DNA from: Lingula anatina
Taxonomy: Eukaryota; Brachiopoda; Lingulata; Lingulida; Lingulidae
DNA length: 64,000 bases
NCBI RefSeq assembly: GCF_001039355.2
Contig: NW_019775424.1
Span: forward strand, 39,390 to 103,389
Direction of reading: 5' to 3'
Part shown: positions 44,601-51,800 of the stretch, piece by piece
Numbering within the stretch: position 1 is the first letter of the stretch
Layout of the letters: every line of letters begins with the position of its first letter
Program-made: the position numbers and the translations under genes
Notes under the pieces: model-generated
What the model was told of the DNA's origin: nothing
What the model saw: only the letters and a program-made list of their open reading frames with translations
The model's database searches: none

Positions 44601-45744
44601 TAGTATAAAAAAAACAGATACCACATGTCCTATTGCTTCCCAAGCCCATGTTGTTCACTTCTTCTTGACTACAGGTTTATTTATATGACAAAAGAATAAA
44701 CTCTAAGTATACTTACCCTTTCATTTTCATACACAGAAAAAAAAATTAATACAAACCACAATATACTTCCTTTTTCACTTACTTTAATTTAAATTTTTGA
44801 TGCAAAAATATTTTTTCCAAAATAATCATTTGTTTTTAACATGTTGCCTTTTAGTTAAAAATCGGAGTAACTTAATCTAAAAGTATGTGACATATTCATA
44901 AAAAATTCATAAAAATTTGTGCTTTACATCAAATCAAGTCCAAAATAATTGGTTTAAATTGTTTTGAAAGTTTAGTAATCATCATATACTCAACAAACAT
45001 ATGCATATGGTTGTTCTCTTCAATACTGATAGTACTTTAAAAAAAACCTTTCTCATGCCAGTTTTGTGGGATTTCCTATAAAAAACACAATTGACAGCTT
45101 CGTTTTCATTTTCAAAATGCGAGTACCAAAATTAAAGAAAGATGTAAAAAATAAGTATAAAGGTATTCACAAATCACAACTGCGAGTATCATGAATACTT
45201 TTCCAGATCAGTGCACAAGAAACATTGATCTGCTGCTGTTGTTTTCATGGAGCAAAATTATTTGCTGAAAAGAGCAGCAGTGATTAAAATGGGAGTATTT
45301 CCCCCCGGTTTATTTCAAGCATCTGTTGCATCTTCCTGTTTCAAAACTCACCTCATGGATAATTTTGCACCCTTTCACTTCACCAATCTGACCAAAAAGG
45401 GCTATGATGAGATTTTCTGTCACCATGCTGTCCAGGTTACCAACGTACCTTCACAAAATGGAATACGAAATGATTCGGTTAAATATATAATGACTGGGAT
45501 TTGTGTAAAGCAGACCGGAATCTAGTCATTTCTAAAGTTTCACATGACTGAAAAGTTGAACATGCTTCTGTAAACTACTGGACGTGACATAGAATTTAGA
45601 GCGCCTGCTTTCAGATACTTACAAAGTACGTGGCTGGGATTCATCATTGTAATCTGAAATAAAAAGAAAAATAGTTTTAAAAGTATTCAAATAATTATCT
45701 ACTTTGAAATTCAACACTTATTCGGTATTTTACGTACCTTCCAT
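2682..45744 (-). CDS. TIA1: TIA1/TIAR-type RNA-binding protein, whole coding span
   Basis: Coding exons in transcript order: 45738-45744, 45623-45653, 45352-45448, 42517-42612, 21223-21280, 16572-16659, 9876-9951, 8740-8845, 7051-7143, 6817-6901, 6536-6665, 6060-6214, 5012-5130, then a candidate 2682-2689. All junctions are GT-AG and in phase, giving about 382 residues (human TIA1 is 386). RRM1 is about residues 11-86 (RNP2 LYVGNL, RNP1 ending YCFVEF). RRM2 is about 98-175 ([15 protein letters not shown]). RRM3 is about 204-278 (CTVYCGG, KGYAFIRY). A tail rich in Q, G, Y, M and N follows, as in the prion-like domain of the family. By family knowledge the protein binds U-rich RNA, controls 5' splice-site choice and translation, and assembles stress granules. 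TIA1 and TIAL1 are vertebrate duplicates, so an invertebrate gene may be ancestral to both. The family call is firm; only the last exon is uncertain. Confidence 0.93.
2690..5011 (-). other. TIA1 intron 13 (or alternative 3' UTR)
   Basis: AT-rich DNA with no recognisable gene. It contains a C-run (4078-4095) and an A-run (4656-4675). If the exon 13 donor is skipped, this would be 3' UTR. Confidence 0.5.
5012..5130 (-). CDS. TIA1: TIA1 coding exon 13 (low-complexity tail)
   Basis: A 119-bp exon continuing the tail ([20 protein letters not shown], then [12 protein letters not shown]). The donor is GTAAGC. If that donor were not used, the frame would read on for about 23 unrelated residues to a stop at 4941, an alternative C-terminus. 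Confidence 0.87.
5131..6059 (-). other. TIA1 intron 12
   Basis: AT-rich intron carrying a hairpin element at 5766-5975 (see separate entry). Nothing else is recognised. Confidence 0.8.
5766..5975. mobile_element. Foldback MITE-like hairpin, copy 1
   Basis: The left arm (about 5790-5863) and right arm (about 5889-5968) are inverted copies. Both contain CTCGCTAAATTG, GGCTTAGATGTCTG and CTTCAGCAG-type blocks, with GATCGATCC at both outer ends and an AT-rich loop between. A diverged relative lies at 61650-61840. No transposase gene is present, so it is called a non-autonomous element by structure. Confidence 0.65.
6060..6214 (-). CDS. TIA1: TIA1 coding exon 12 (low-complexity tail)
   Basis: A 155-bp exon that is nearly all Y, N, Q, G, M and P, including [19 protein letters not shown]. 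It resembles the prion-like domain of TIA1, which drives stress-granule assembly in the family. Acceptor CTCAG, donor GTATGT. Confidence 0.88.
6215..6535 (-). other. TIA1 intron 11
   Basis: A 321-bp AT-rich intron with GT-AG ends; nothing else seen. Confidence 0.85.
6536..6665 (-). CDS. TIA1: TIA1 coding exon 11 (end of RRM3)
   Basis: A 130-bp exon encoding [20 protein letters not shown] then [12 protein letters not shown], ending in PAASQQ. It matches the NAIVSVNGT...VKC.WGKE end of RRM3 in this family. Confidence 0.93.
6817..6901 (-). CDS. TIA1: TIA1 coding exon 10 (RRM3)
   Basis: An 85-bp exon encoding [20 protein letters not shown] then KDKGYAFIR, with the RNP1 motif of RRM3. Confidence 0.93.
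7051..7143 (-). CDS. TIA1: TIA1 coding exon 9 (linker and RRM3 start)
   Basis: A 93-bp exon encoding [20 protein letters not shown] then [10 protein letters not shown]. The [18 protein letters not shown] block is a TIA1/TIAR signature. Acceptor GCCAG, donor GTAAGT. Confidence 0.94.
7144..8739 (-). other. TIA1 intron 8
   Basis: AT-rich intron with a short (TA)n tract near 7955-7970 and T-runs near 8135-8160 and 8639-8660. No gene recognised. Confidence 0.8.
8740..8845 (-). CDS. TIA1: TIA1 coding exon 8 (end of RRM2)
   Basis: A 106-bp exon encoding [20 protein letters not shown] then [15 protein letters not shown], the diagnostic end of TIA-family RRM2. A second donor (GTATAT) 24 bp downstream, ending the exon at 8716, is in the same phase and would add eight residues to the linker. 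Confidence 0.92.
8846..9875 (-). other. TIA1 intron 7
   Basis: Intron with a (GT)n/(G)n low-complexity stretch near its 5' end. No gene recognised. Confidence 0.8.
8888..8948. repeat. (GT)n microsatellite with G-run
   Basis: About 45 bases of alternating GT with a few interruptions, then a run of G. Simple repeat within TIA1 intron 7. Confidence 0.9.
9876..9951 (-). CDS. TIA1: TIA1 coding exon 7 (RRM2, RNP1)
   Basis: A 76-bp exon encoding [20 protein letters not shown] and FVRKV. It carries the RNP1 octamer of RRM2. Donor GTGAGT, acceptor TTTCCAG. Confidence 0.93.
12121..12208 (+). mobile_element. Possible tRNA-derived SINE remnant with poly-A tail
   Basis: TGGCTCAGTGG at 12130-12140 fits the RNA polymerase III A-box. 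A degenerate B-box-like GGCAGAAATCC lies about 30 bases on, and a 24-base A run follows at 12185-12208. Order and spacing suit a short tRNA-like element copied by retrotransposition. A full cloverleaf was not verified. Confidence 0.35.
12210..12620. other. Higher-GC segment of unknown origin
   Basis: Base composition is clearly richer in G and C, with more CpG, than the surrounding AT-rich intron. It begins straight after the poly-A run and includes one undetermined base at 12230. A 63-codon open frame on the minus strand (12418-12609) resembles no family I know. Confidence 0.3.
14340..14535. repeat. Repeat-like CpG-rich segment with internal duplications
   Basis: TTTTTTGTGAAACGGG occurs near 14429 and again near 14511. 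CCGACTTAAG occurs near 14348 and 14498. There are two local palindromes (GACTTAAGTC and CCTCCCGAGGAGG). The segment is CpG-rich in AT-rich surroundings. It looks like a dispersed repeat, but no second copy lies in the window. Confidence 0.4.
16572..16659 (-). CDS. TIA1: TIA1 coding exon 6 (RRM2, first half)
   Basis: An 88-bp exon encoding [14 protein letters not shown] through FAPFGEIS, with RNP2 of RRM2. Donor GTAAGT, acceptor TTTTCAG. Confidence 0.93.
16660..21222 (-). other. TIA1 intron 5
   Basis: A 4.6-kb intron with short (GT)n and (GA)n tracts near 17210-17275, a two-copy tandem repeat at 19161-19284 and a G-rich tract near 20153-20176. No gene recognised. Confidence 0.75.
19161..19284. 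repeat. Two-copy tandem repeat (~63 bp unit)
   Basis: Two adjacent diverged copies, each starting AAGATAA and containing GGTTTGACATTA and AAAATCTTGAAT, with CGTGAAA/CATGAAA near the end. Likely a small local duplication. Confidence 0.7.
21223..21280 (-). CDS. TIA1: TIA1 coding exon 5 (end of RRM1 and linker)
   Basis: A 58-bp exon encoding [19 protein letters not shown], the last strand of RRM1 and the start of the linker. It matches the EVKVNWATTPSS block of vertebrate TIA1/TIAR. It begins in phase 0 after a 21-kb intron and can therefore also accept the internal first exons described below. Confidence 0.9.
21281..24390 (-). other. TIA1 intron 4, proximal part
   Basis: AT-rich DNA between exon 5 and the proline-rich alternative exon. 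It includes an A-rich tract near 22978-23000 and a C-rich tract near 23838-23862. No gene recognised. Confidence 0.7.
24391..24522 (-). CDS. TIA1: Proline-rich alternative exon inside TIA1 intron 4
   Basis: Exactly 44 open codons (132 bp, phase 0-0) between an acceptor with a good pyrimidine tract (CCGCTCACAG) and donor GTAGGT. The product starts [16 protein letters not shown] and ends [13 protein letters not shown] and codon use stand out from the intron. It fits in phase between the alternative first exons at 27229/29121 or 32102 and TIA1 exon 5. It could also be a cassette between exons 4 and 5. I know no homologue. Function is unknown; the exon call rests on splice signals and phase. Confidence 0.55.
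24523..27142 (-). other. TIA1 intron 4, between alternative exons
   Basis: AT-rich DNA with no recognised gene, RNA or long repeat. Confidence 0.65.
27143..29027. repeat. ~1.9-kb tandem duplication, copy 1
   Basis: Nearly identical along its length to 29031-30923, with scattered substitutions and a few small indels. Includes an alternative TIA1 first exon. It ends at an undetermined base (29028), so an allelic mis-assembly is possible. Confidence 0.9.
27229..27261 (-). CDS. TIA1: Alternative first coding exon A of TIA1 (copy 1)
   Basis: ATG in a fair context (GAAGCCATGC), then 10 more codons ([11 protein letters not shown]) to a strong donor, TTT|GTGAGT, in phase 0. Joining to the exon at 24391-24522 and then TIA1 exon 5 keeps the frame. 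This predicts a protein that starts inside the gene and lacks RRM1 apart from its last strand. Preserved unchanged in copy 2. Inferred; no transcript seen. Confidence 0.5.
29031..30923. repeat. ~1.9-kb tandem duplication, copy 2
   Basis: Direct repeat of 27143-29027 in the same orientation. After this copy the sequence continues into unique DNA, whereas copy 1 stops abruptly at the N. Confidence 0.9.
29121..29153 (-). CDS. TIA1: Alternative first coding exon A of TIA1 (copy 2)
   Basis: Identical coding sequence and donor to 27229-27261, inside the second copy of the tandem duplication. Confidence 0.45.
30924..32101 (-). other. TIA1 intron 4, unique segment
   Basis: AT-rich DNA between the tandem duplication and alternative first exon B. 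No gene or repeat recognised. Confidence 0.65.
32102..32143 (-). CDS. TIA1: Alternative first coding exon B of TIA1
   Basis: ATGATG begins 14 codons ([14 protein letters not shown]) that end at donor GAG|GTAGGT in phase 0. It can join in frame either to the proline-rich exon at 24391-24522 or directly to TIA1 exon 5. Together with exon A it suggests alternative internal promoters. Short, so a chance pattern cannot be excluded. Confidence 0.42.
32752..33537. repeat. Gap-flanking duplicated block, left copy
   Basis: Matches 34493-35278 base for base at a constant offset of 1,741 with about six substitutions and no indels by eye. It abuts the N gap, so an assembly artefact is the likeliest reading. 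Confidence 0.92.
33538..34492. other. Assembly gap (955 N)
   Basis: A run of undetermined bases between two near-identical flanks. Long open frames through it are artefacts. Confidence 0.99.
34493..35278. repeat. Gap-flanking duplicated block, right copy
   Basis: Near-identical copy of 32752-33537, starting at the first base after the gap. Confidence 0.92.
35279..41713 (-). other. TIA1 intron 4, distal part
   Basis: 6.4 kb of AT-rich DNA with C-runs near 36636 and 38490-38512. Short open frames such as 37471-37764 have no splice context or homology that I recognise. Confidence 0.65.
41714..41980. repeat. 31-bp minisatellite with higher-order pattern
   Basis: About 8.5 units beginning GGGAATCCAGTGTACTG. 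Unit variants differ in the second half (CACTGTAGGACACA, CACCATGGGACACA, GAGCCCCAAGACACA), and their order B-C-D-D-D-B-C shows that blocks of several units were duplicated together. Confidence 0.92.
41981..42516 (-). other. TIA1 intron 4, segment next to exon 4
   Basis: AT-rich, with a three-copy tandem repeat at 42303-42414. Nothing else seen. Confidence 0.7.
42303..42414. repeat. Three-copy ~38-bp tandem repeat
   Basis: Three diverged units of the form GATCATGTAGAGTTTAT...TTCATGTTGT lie in a row. Confidence 0.85.
42517..42612 (-). CDS. TIA1: TIA1 coding exon 4 (RRM1, second half)
   Basis: A 96-bp phase 0-0 exon encoding [14 protein letters not shown] through NKRVCLGK. It holds RNP1 of RRM1. 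Donor GTAAGT. Because both ends are phase 0, transcripts that skip or replace the upstream exons stay in frame. Confidence 0.93.
42613..45351 (-). other. TIA1 intron 3
   Basis: 2.7 kb of AT-rich DNA with no recognised gene or repeat. In vertebrate TIAR an alternative 17-residue exon lies at this junction; I did not find a counterpart here. Confidence 0.75.
45352..45448 (-). CDS. TIA1: TIA1 coding exon 3 (RRM1, first half)
   Basis: A 97-bp exon encoding [14 protein letters not shown] and onward through KGCKIIHE. It carries RNP2 and the first helix of RRM1. Donor GTGAGT; phase-0 end. Confidence 0.93.
45623..45653 (-). CDS. TIA1: TIA1 coding exon 2
   Basis: A 31-bp exon between TTTCAG and GTAAGT. 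It encodes [10 protein letters not shown] plus part of the Leu that opens RNP2 of RRM1. Confidence 0.85.
45738..45744 (-). CDS. TIA1: TIA1 coding exon 1
   Basis: Seven coding bases: start codon, Glu codon and one base of the next codon, followed by donor GTACGT. The downstream exon completes [13 protein letters not shown], which resembles the acidic start of TIA1. Confidence 0.8.
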
Positions 45745-45780
45745 GTCCCCTGTATTGAATGGCTACCTTTTATGTTACGA

Positions 45781-45790
45781 CTGCGCATGC
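45781..45790. promoter_or_regulatory. NRF1-like site upstream of TIA1 start
   Basis: CTGCGCATGC, close to the palindromic NRF1 core GCGCATGCGC, lies about 40 bp upstream of the start codon. A CTTCCTG ETS-type motif (minus strand) lies about 40 bp farther up. Both are common in TATA-less housekeeping promoters. Confidence 0.4.
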
Positions 45791-46945
45791 TTCATTACAT
45801 AGGTAGAGGGCGCTGAATGTCAACAGGAAGGGCCACCTCTGCACGAAAACATCACAACTTTACTATCGACGATCTCGTTAACGTAAACAAAACATTGATT
45901 AAATGATCTACACCTAGATCAATGAAACTATCGGATAGTTAAATATTTTAGGTATGACAGATAGTCAACTAAATTATTGTTGATTATTCCCCTCTTCTTT
46001 CCTTGTGTCAAGATACCGTGAGTTTTGTAAGGGGATCGATGGATATTCAAAAATAATTTACACCTAGAAAGGTCAATATTTTTCCCCTCTGAAAACGCTT
46101 TTCGACTCTGAAGGGCTTGTATGTTTTTACAACAAGAACGTTGTAAGTGGAAATAAGAGGGCACTATAGATCTAACCCCAAACACGCTCGAATACGTACA
46201 GAGGGGGGGGGGGGGGGCAATTAAAGTTTCATCTTTTATTTCAGTTTACATTTCGCTGTTTGATCTAAAAGTTGTTGTAAATTAAATGGGATAAGAACAG
46301 TAAGAATAGGAAAAGTCTTGGCAAAAATTCCACAAAACGAACTTTTGTCCTATTTATTCATTCTTAACAATGTATTCAAACATATCATTAAGCCTATATG
46401 GAATTATTATTCCTCGAGATCAACACCTTTCACCACCATCAAACTAAATGCGTGACTTCGATTTAAATACATTTTTTTCTGATTTTTAACAAATAAGACT
46501 GCAGATTAAGCTATTTAAACATGACAAACTTAAATAACGATTATTATTCTCAAAACTGCTTTTGGAATAGGCCCTACTAGACGTGAAATCAAAATTATTG
46601 ATATAGGCCTATACATGTAGGCCTAATTAAGTACTGTATGATATAATTTACCTTTCCTAGGCCTCAATGACCGGTTTCAACTTTATTACTGAAGGAAAAC
46701 TACTGCATTAAACGCACAGCAAACGCATACAAACGTGCTTTCCGTACCGAAAGTTCCTTATTTTATCCCGACTGAAATTCATAATTTTGTATCTACGTAA
46801 AAACAGGTGACTTAGTGTGCAATGTCGCATTCCGATGTTATTTAACAATTGATGAAGTCAAAATGTTTTAATAACTGAAATATGGAAGAATAGATAGCTA
46901 TAAATCACAAAGCCATATTTCAGGAGCAGATCTAGGATTGTTTGA

Positions 46946-47180
46946 AGAGGGGGGGGGGGGGCGGAGCGACAAGCCTCGGATGCGACCATCGTCCCTTTGG
47001 CGTGGGGTTCGGGGCCTGCTTAAGGACCCCGAAATATTTTTTGGAGTTTTGGTGGGCACACGGTGCCTTTTGGTACGGTTTTGGACTATGATTCAGCTAG
47101 TCAAATTTTAATTTAAAGAGGGGAATATTGGTGTGATATATTTGGGTTTTAATCATTCAGCTTTTGGGCCCAGCGTCCAC
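46946..47180. repeat. GC-richer segment with G-run, possible dispersed repeat
   Basis: Starts with a 13-G run followed by GC-rich sequence unlike its surroundings. Possibly an old dispersed element; no second copy is in the window. Confidence 0.25.
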
Positions 47181-48551
47181 TAGCCTGCAGGTTGTATAAA
47201 AGAGAGAAACCAGAAGTTGCACATTAATTTTCATGCATAGTTTGTGACACATAATTATTAACATTAATGTATTATATGTACATTGTAATAACTGCGAAAT
47301 TCACTGCAGGGTCTGTAATTGAAATTACATACGGAGGCTCATTACAACGAGTTGTTTGGTTCTGGACTACCAAAATTAAAAAAAAAAAAAAAATTTTGAA
47401 AAATATCTTTATATAAGATACAATAAGAAACGTATTCTGTGACTACGGTGAATATGATATTGAGAATTAACACTTAGAAAGCGCGACCAAAAGCCGTTTT
47501 AAGCAATAGGCCTATTTTGTCGTACCAGTTATTTTCCTTCTTGTGCCTGTAGCCTAACCGAAAAAATATACACCACTGACGTTTTAATTGTGAAAGGTTT
47601 TAATCTAACTTCCATTTCAAACAAGATTTTCATCTGCGCATGCTATGCTAATAGTTAAAATATTCAAAAGTGAGGAACCTGCGTCTAAGTCATAGTTGTA
47701 TATTTAGAATCACGCAGTGTTTTCTTTTCTCATTTGTTACAAAGGACCCTTTTTATTAAATAACTTAAACAAAGAATATAAGACTGTCTCTTGTGCTTTC
47801 GCCATTGTTGATAAGCTTTCGAAATGAAACTTTTGTTGAATTTCAGGCAGAATTTCGGTTGCACTAGAACACAATTTGTTACTCATCTATGCCTAAGCGT
47901 GAAATGAGCGTAATAAACCCATTGCTATTAATGCACAGTCGAACAATAGCCTTGAACTCACAATATCTGTTTTATTTCAATGTTAACAATGCCCGTGCGA
48001 GAATCTATAGTCTCTACATGCACAGCTAGGGGGTAGGGCCTACCAGAGGACCAGGAGGACGCAACAGGTTGATGACGTACAGTAGCTGTGGTGCAAAAAT
48101 CCCCACCAAAACAGAAATGTGCAAAACTAGTGAATAGCCAGAGAATATCTGTGAAAAGGAGCCTATCCATAACAAATAATTGGGTAGATATGAATGCCGG
48201 GATGACACTTCCTATGATTGTTGCACTTGATGATGGTCCCTTAATTTTTATAAACATCATGTCATTGTCCGAAGTGAAAGAGAATGCCAGGCTCGCGTGT
48301 GCAGGTAGAGGTAGACTTTTTAACCATTTTCAGAGTTTTCATCCCGTATGCATAGAAGGTATTCAGCGACCTTATTGTCTGCTTATCAAAAACGTTTTGC
48401 ACTAGGCCTATATGTAGGCCTAATTCATGAAAATATTTATCCATGGGTTTGAAAACAGGAGCCTAACAAAGATGAACTATTTTAATAGTTTATTTTAATA
48501 TTAAAATAAGGAAAAGGTTTTAAATCGATACAAATGGTAAAATATGTATAA

Positions 48552-48553
<2 letters not shown>

Positions 48554-48595
<42 letters not shown>
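48554..48595. repeat. (ATT)n microsatellite
   Basis: About 14 consecutive ATT triplets roughly 110 bp upstream of the LMAN2 start codon. Confidence 0.95.
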
Positions 48596-48596
<1 letters not shown>

Positions 48597-48670
48597 TCTT
48601 AACTTCTTAAGATAATGGGGAGGGGGCAACGTCACTGTTGTCGTCTCGATTGCGTTTTGCAGTGCGACAG

Positions 48671-48711
48671 GTACACGGAAGTACGTCAGCGGAAGTTCAA
48701 ACATGGCGACG
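48671..48711 (+). promoter_or_regulatory. LMAN2 core promoter / initiator motif cluster
   Basis: Two ETS-type CGGAAGT motifs (near 48676 and 48690), a TACGTCAGC CRE-like motif between them, and ACATGGCGAC, a close match to the YY1 element AANATGGCG, directly over the start codon. This arrangement is familiar in animal genes with very short 5' UTRs. The transcription start is inferred to lie just upstream. Confidence 0.45.
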
Positions 48712-48829
48712 ATCAGTAAGGCCGTGGTGGCAGTGCTCATTTTATTTGAGCAGTATTGTGTTAATTTTGCCGAATGGAACACTAGAGATTATATGAAAAA
48801 GGAGCATTCCCTTGTGAAGCCGTATGTGG
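48703..48829 (+). CDS. LMAN2: LMAN2 exon 1 (signal peptide)
   Basis: ATG, a hydrophobic stretch (KAVVAVLILF) and the EHSLVKPYVG motif, ending in phase 1 at donor GTAAGA. Confidence 0.93.
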
Positions 48830-51800
48830 GTAAGACATTGTTTTCTTAAATAATTGCTATATTTTTCTTGGCGAAATCTAAGATTCGCCGGTCGTGCTCT
48901 GCGTGGCACAGTCACCTGGTCCGCAGTTACTGGAAATTTCTGTAAGTTCATCTCTCCTGAACAAACTTAGGTAATGCTCAGTTTTGTGATTACTTTTCTA
49001 GATAATAATCAAGAAATGGTGTCCTTAATTTACACCTGTGGAAACTTTGTTGTTTTTTGTGATATATATAACGCCGTGGGGTATTAATTAACTTGGCACG
49101 ACTTTGCGCTTTGCCACAAGTCGATAACATATTAGTCATTAATTTGCATGTTCATAGACTCGGGTAAGCGTGGAATGAGTGCAGTAAAAATCAGGGGGTC
49201 CTCAATATTTTTTTTTATTTTTAACGATGTTCAGCACCTTAAAGGGGTCGGATACAGGGGTCCTGTGCCCTGTTTCTTTATGCCAATAAGTACATGTATC
49301 AAGTTAGAGACCAGTGCTAAACTCAAGGCAAAACCCATTTCAAGTGAAGTATAACCTCTCCAATTTCTTAAGAGCAATTTTAAAACAATTATCTATTCCC
49401 TGAAGCAGGCTTGATGTTTTGTTCAGTCAGAATTAAATTGGAACATGACCAACCAGAGATGTGATTTGAAAACTGTTGCATAAATTGAAGACAATGGTTG
49501 TCTTTCATTTATTTGGCTTATATTTATCAAAATTATTGATACAATCCTTTAAAGTAAGAGATACACATTATCATATTATAATAACTGAAAAACTTTAAAA
49601 AAAACATTCAGTGGAACCTACTTCAGTATTTGGTGATGCTTACTAGTAAACAGTATGCAACAATATTTGTTATAGTTATTTTATTGTCATTGTTTTTCAG
49701 GAACTCCATGGGACTTTGTAGGGAGTACAATGCTTACCAATAATTATATTCGTTTAACATCAGATCATCAGAGTATGAAGGGAGGTCTTTGGAACCAGCA
49801 TGTGAGTTATAAATCCAGAAAAAATTATTTATTTAAAAAAATACTGAGTGTTAGATATTTACTGATTTTAGAAAAAAATGTTTGTATTCAGTGAAATACT
49901 ACTTCAATTTGGAATAATGCTTTCAACAAAAAAGTGGGGTGAAATTTATATTAATAAATATGAAATTCCAAAGGAACTCGAATAGAACAGTGATGATTTT
50001 ACCAGAAGTTGAACACAGGCACCTGAATGGATTTCTGTGTATGGAAAGTCATAGAGATTTTTTTAACTAAAGTTTTCACTTAAATATTTCAGCCTGTTCT
50101 TGTCAGAGATTGGGAATTACATATACAGTTTAAGGTGCATGGAAAGGGGACAAATTTATTTGGCGATGGCTTTGCCATTTGGTACACTAAAGAGAGGCTG
50201 ACAATGGGTAAGTAAGAGCAGTCTTATTATATGGTAATATTCACTGCCTGAATGGCCAGGTGATAGTGCCTACAGGTGTATGAAGGGATGTAATAGAGGC
50301 ATATTTATCTACAATTTTCGAATAAATTGCTGTAATAGATATTATGGAATTTCTTTAAAATCTGTAGACATTTTTGAGTATAACTTATTTGTTGCACGGT
50401 TAGTTTGAAACTAATTTAAAAAAAAAAGGTCAGTGGTCTTTTTGAAAATACCATTATAATTTCTTATTGGTGCCTCATTTTCAGGAGATGTATTTGGCAG
50501 CAAAAATTTTTTCCATGGCCTGGCCATTTTCATGGACACCTACAGCAATCACAATGGTCCTCATAATGTAAGTAAGAGGCTTGCAGTTAACATAACACAC
50601 TGGGGGATTACAAATAGTAGATATTCTTTTATGATATTGTGTTAATAATCATGCTTGTGCTGGTCTGCTTTCCTTTTAAGATTCTGTGCTGGATACAAGT
50701 CCTCATGTGTGGTATAATATGGCTATGTAATTTGATTATAATCAGTTAAAGCACTGTTCTATAATTTGATGGGCAAACCTCCACGGAACATGGTACCAGT
50801 GAGAAATTTGTATTCAGCAAGTCCTCATGTGGGGTACAATATGACAATGTAATTTTATTATAATCAGTTAAAGTGCTGTTCCATTTGATGGGTATATCTC
50901 CACATAACATGTTACCAATGAGAAATTTGTTCTTAATGTTAAGTGAAATTGTTTCTTTTATGGTTAACCAGTGCCCTGCAAAACAGCCGCAACCAGGCAA
51001 TTACCATAATATTTACCATGATATGTAGCCAAGCAACTGACAGATTGTGTCTTGGCTCTTGGACATCAGAAATATTTGTTCTTTTACTTCTAATGCATGT
51101 CAGCTATCTTGCTTTGCACTTGATGCTGGGTAGTCTTAGGCTGCCCCTAGTCTATCCAGATTACTGCTATCATAAGTCAAAGGAAATCACAGCTATTTTT
51201 CTTCCCTTTAATTTGCCACCATTTGTCTATAATAATATCCTTTGCTGGGCTGGCATCCACAGCTTTGCTGTTCTTACTCCACTAGCAAGAAATAGATTCT
51301 GACTAGCTATGGACAGTTTATTTAATGACTCTAAACCTGATGCACTGACATTATGCACTGACTGCATTATTTCAGTCTTAAGGAAGGCATTAATGGCTGC
51401 ATTTAGATAATTAAATGGAAATGCATTCACACCATAAATAATGTGATGCTTGCAGGTGGAATGGGAATGTCCTTTAAACCACTTCACCTGACTTTATAAA
51501 AATAGCCTTAAATTTAGCTGGCATTATGTCAATTGTTGGTATGGATAATAAATTTCAACTTGTTTTGTATTTCAGCATCTACATCCCTATATCTCTGCCA
51601 TGGTGGACAATGGTACAATGGGTTATGATCATGATGCTGATGGCACACACACAGAATTGGCAGGTTGTGAGGCCCTGTTTAGAAATTTAGCTTACGACAC
51701 ATATGTTGCTGTCAGATATTCTGATGACACGTTAACGGTAAGTTTTGATGTGGTGTTAAGCAGTTTGTTTAACCAAAAAGCTGTGAATCTTAACAAGATT

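Larger units (their letters stand above)
45745..48702. other. Divergent intergenic region TIA1 <> LMAN2
   Basis: 3 kb separating two start codons that face away from each other. It holds G-runs (46203-46217, 46949-46961), a GC-richer segment (46946-47180) and an (ATT)n microsatellite. Overlapping open frames at 47958-48444 on both strands have no recognisable family or splice structure. Confidence 0.8.

Noticed and set aside
47958-48444. Overlapping frames of about 60-105 codons on both strands, one with hydrophobic stretches
   Set aside because: No recognisable family, no splice or start context, and competing frames on both strands in an intergenic region.
50746-51487. Frames of 84-119 codons in LMAN2 intron 4
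   Set aside because: They lie in an intron with clear GT-AG borders and partly in a tandem repeat.
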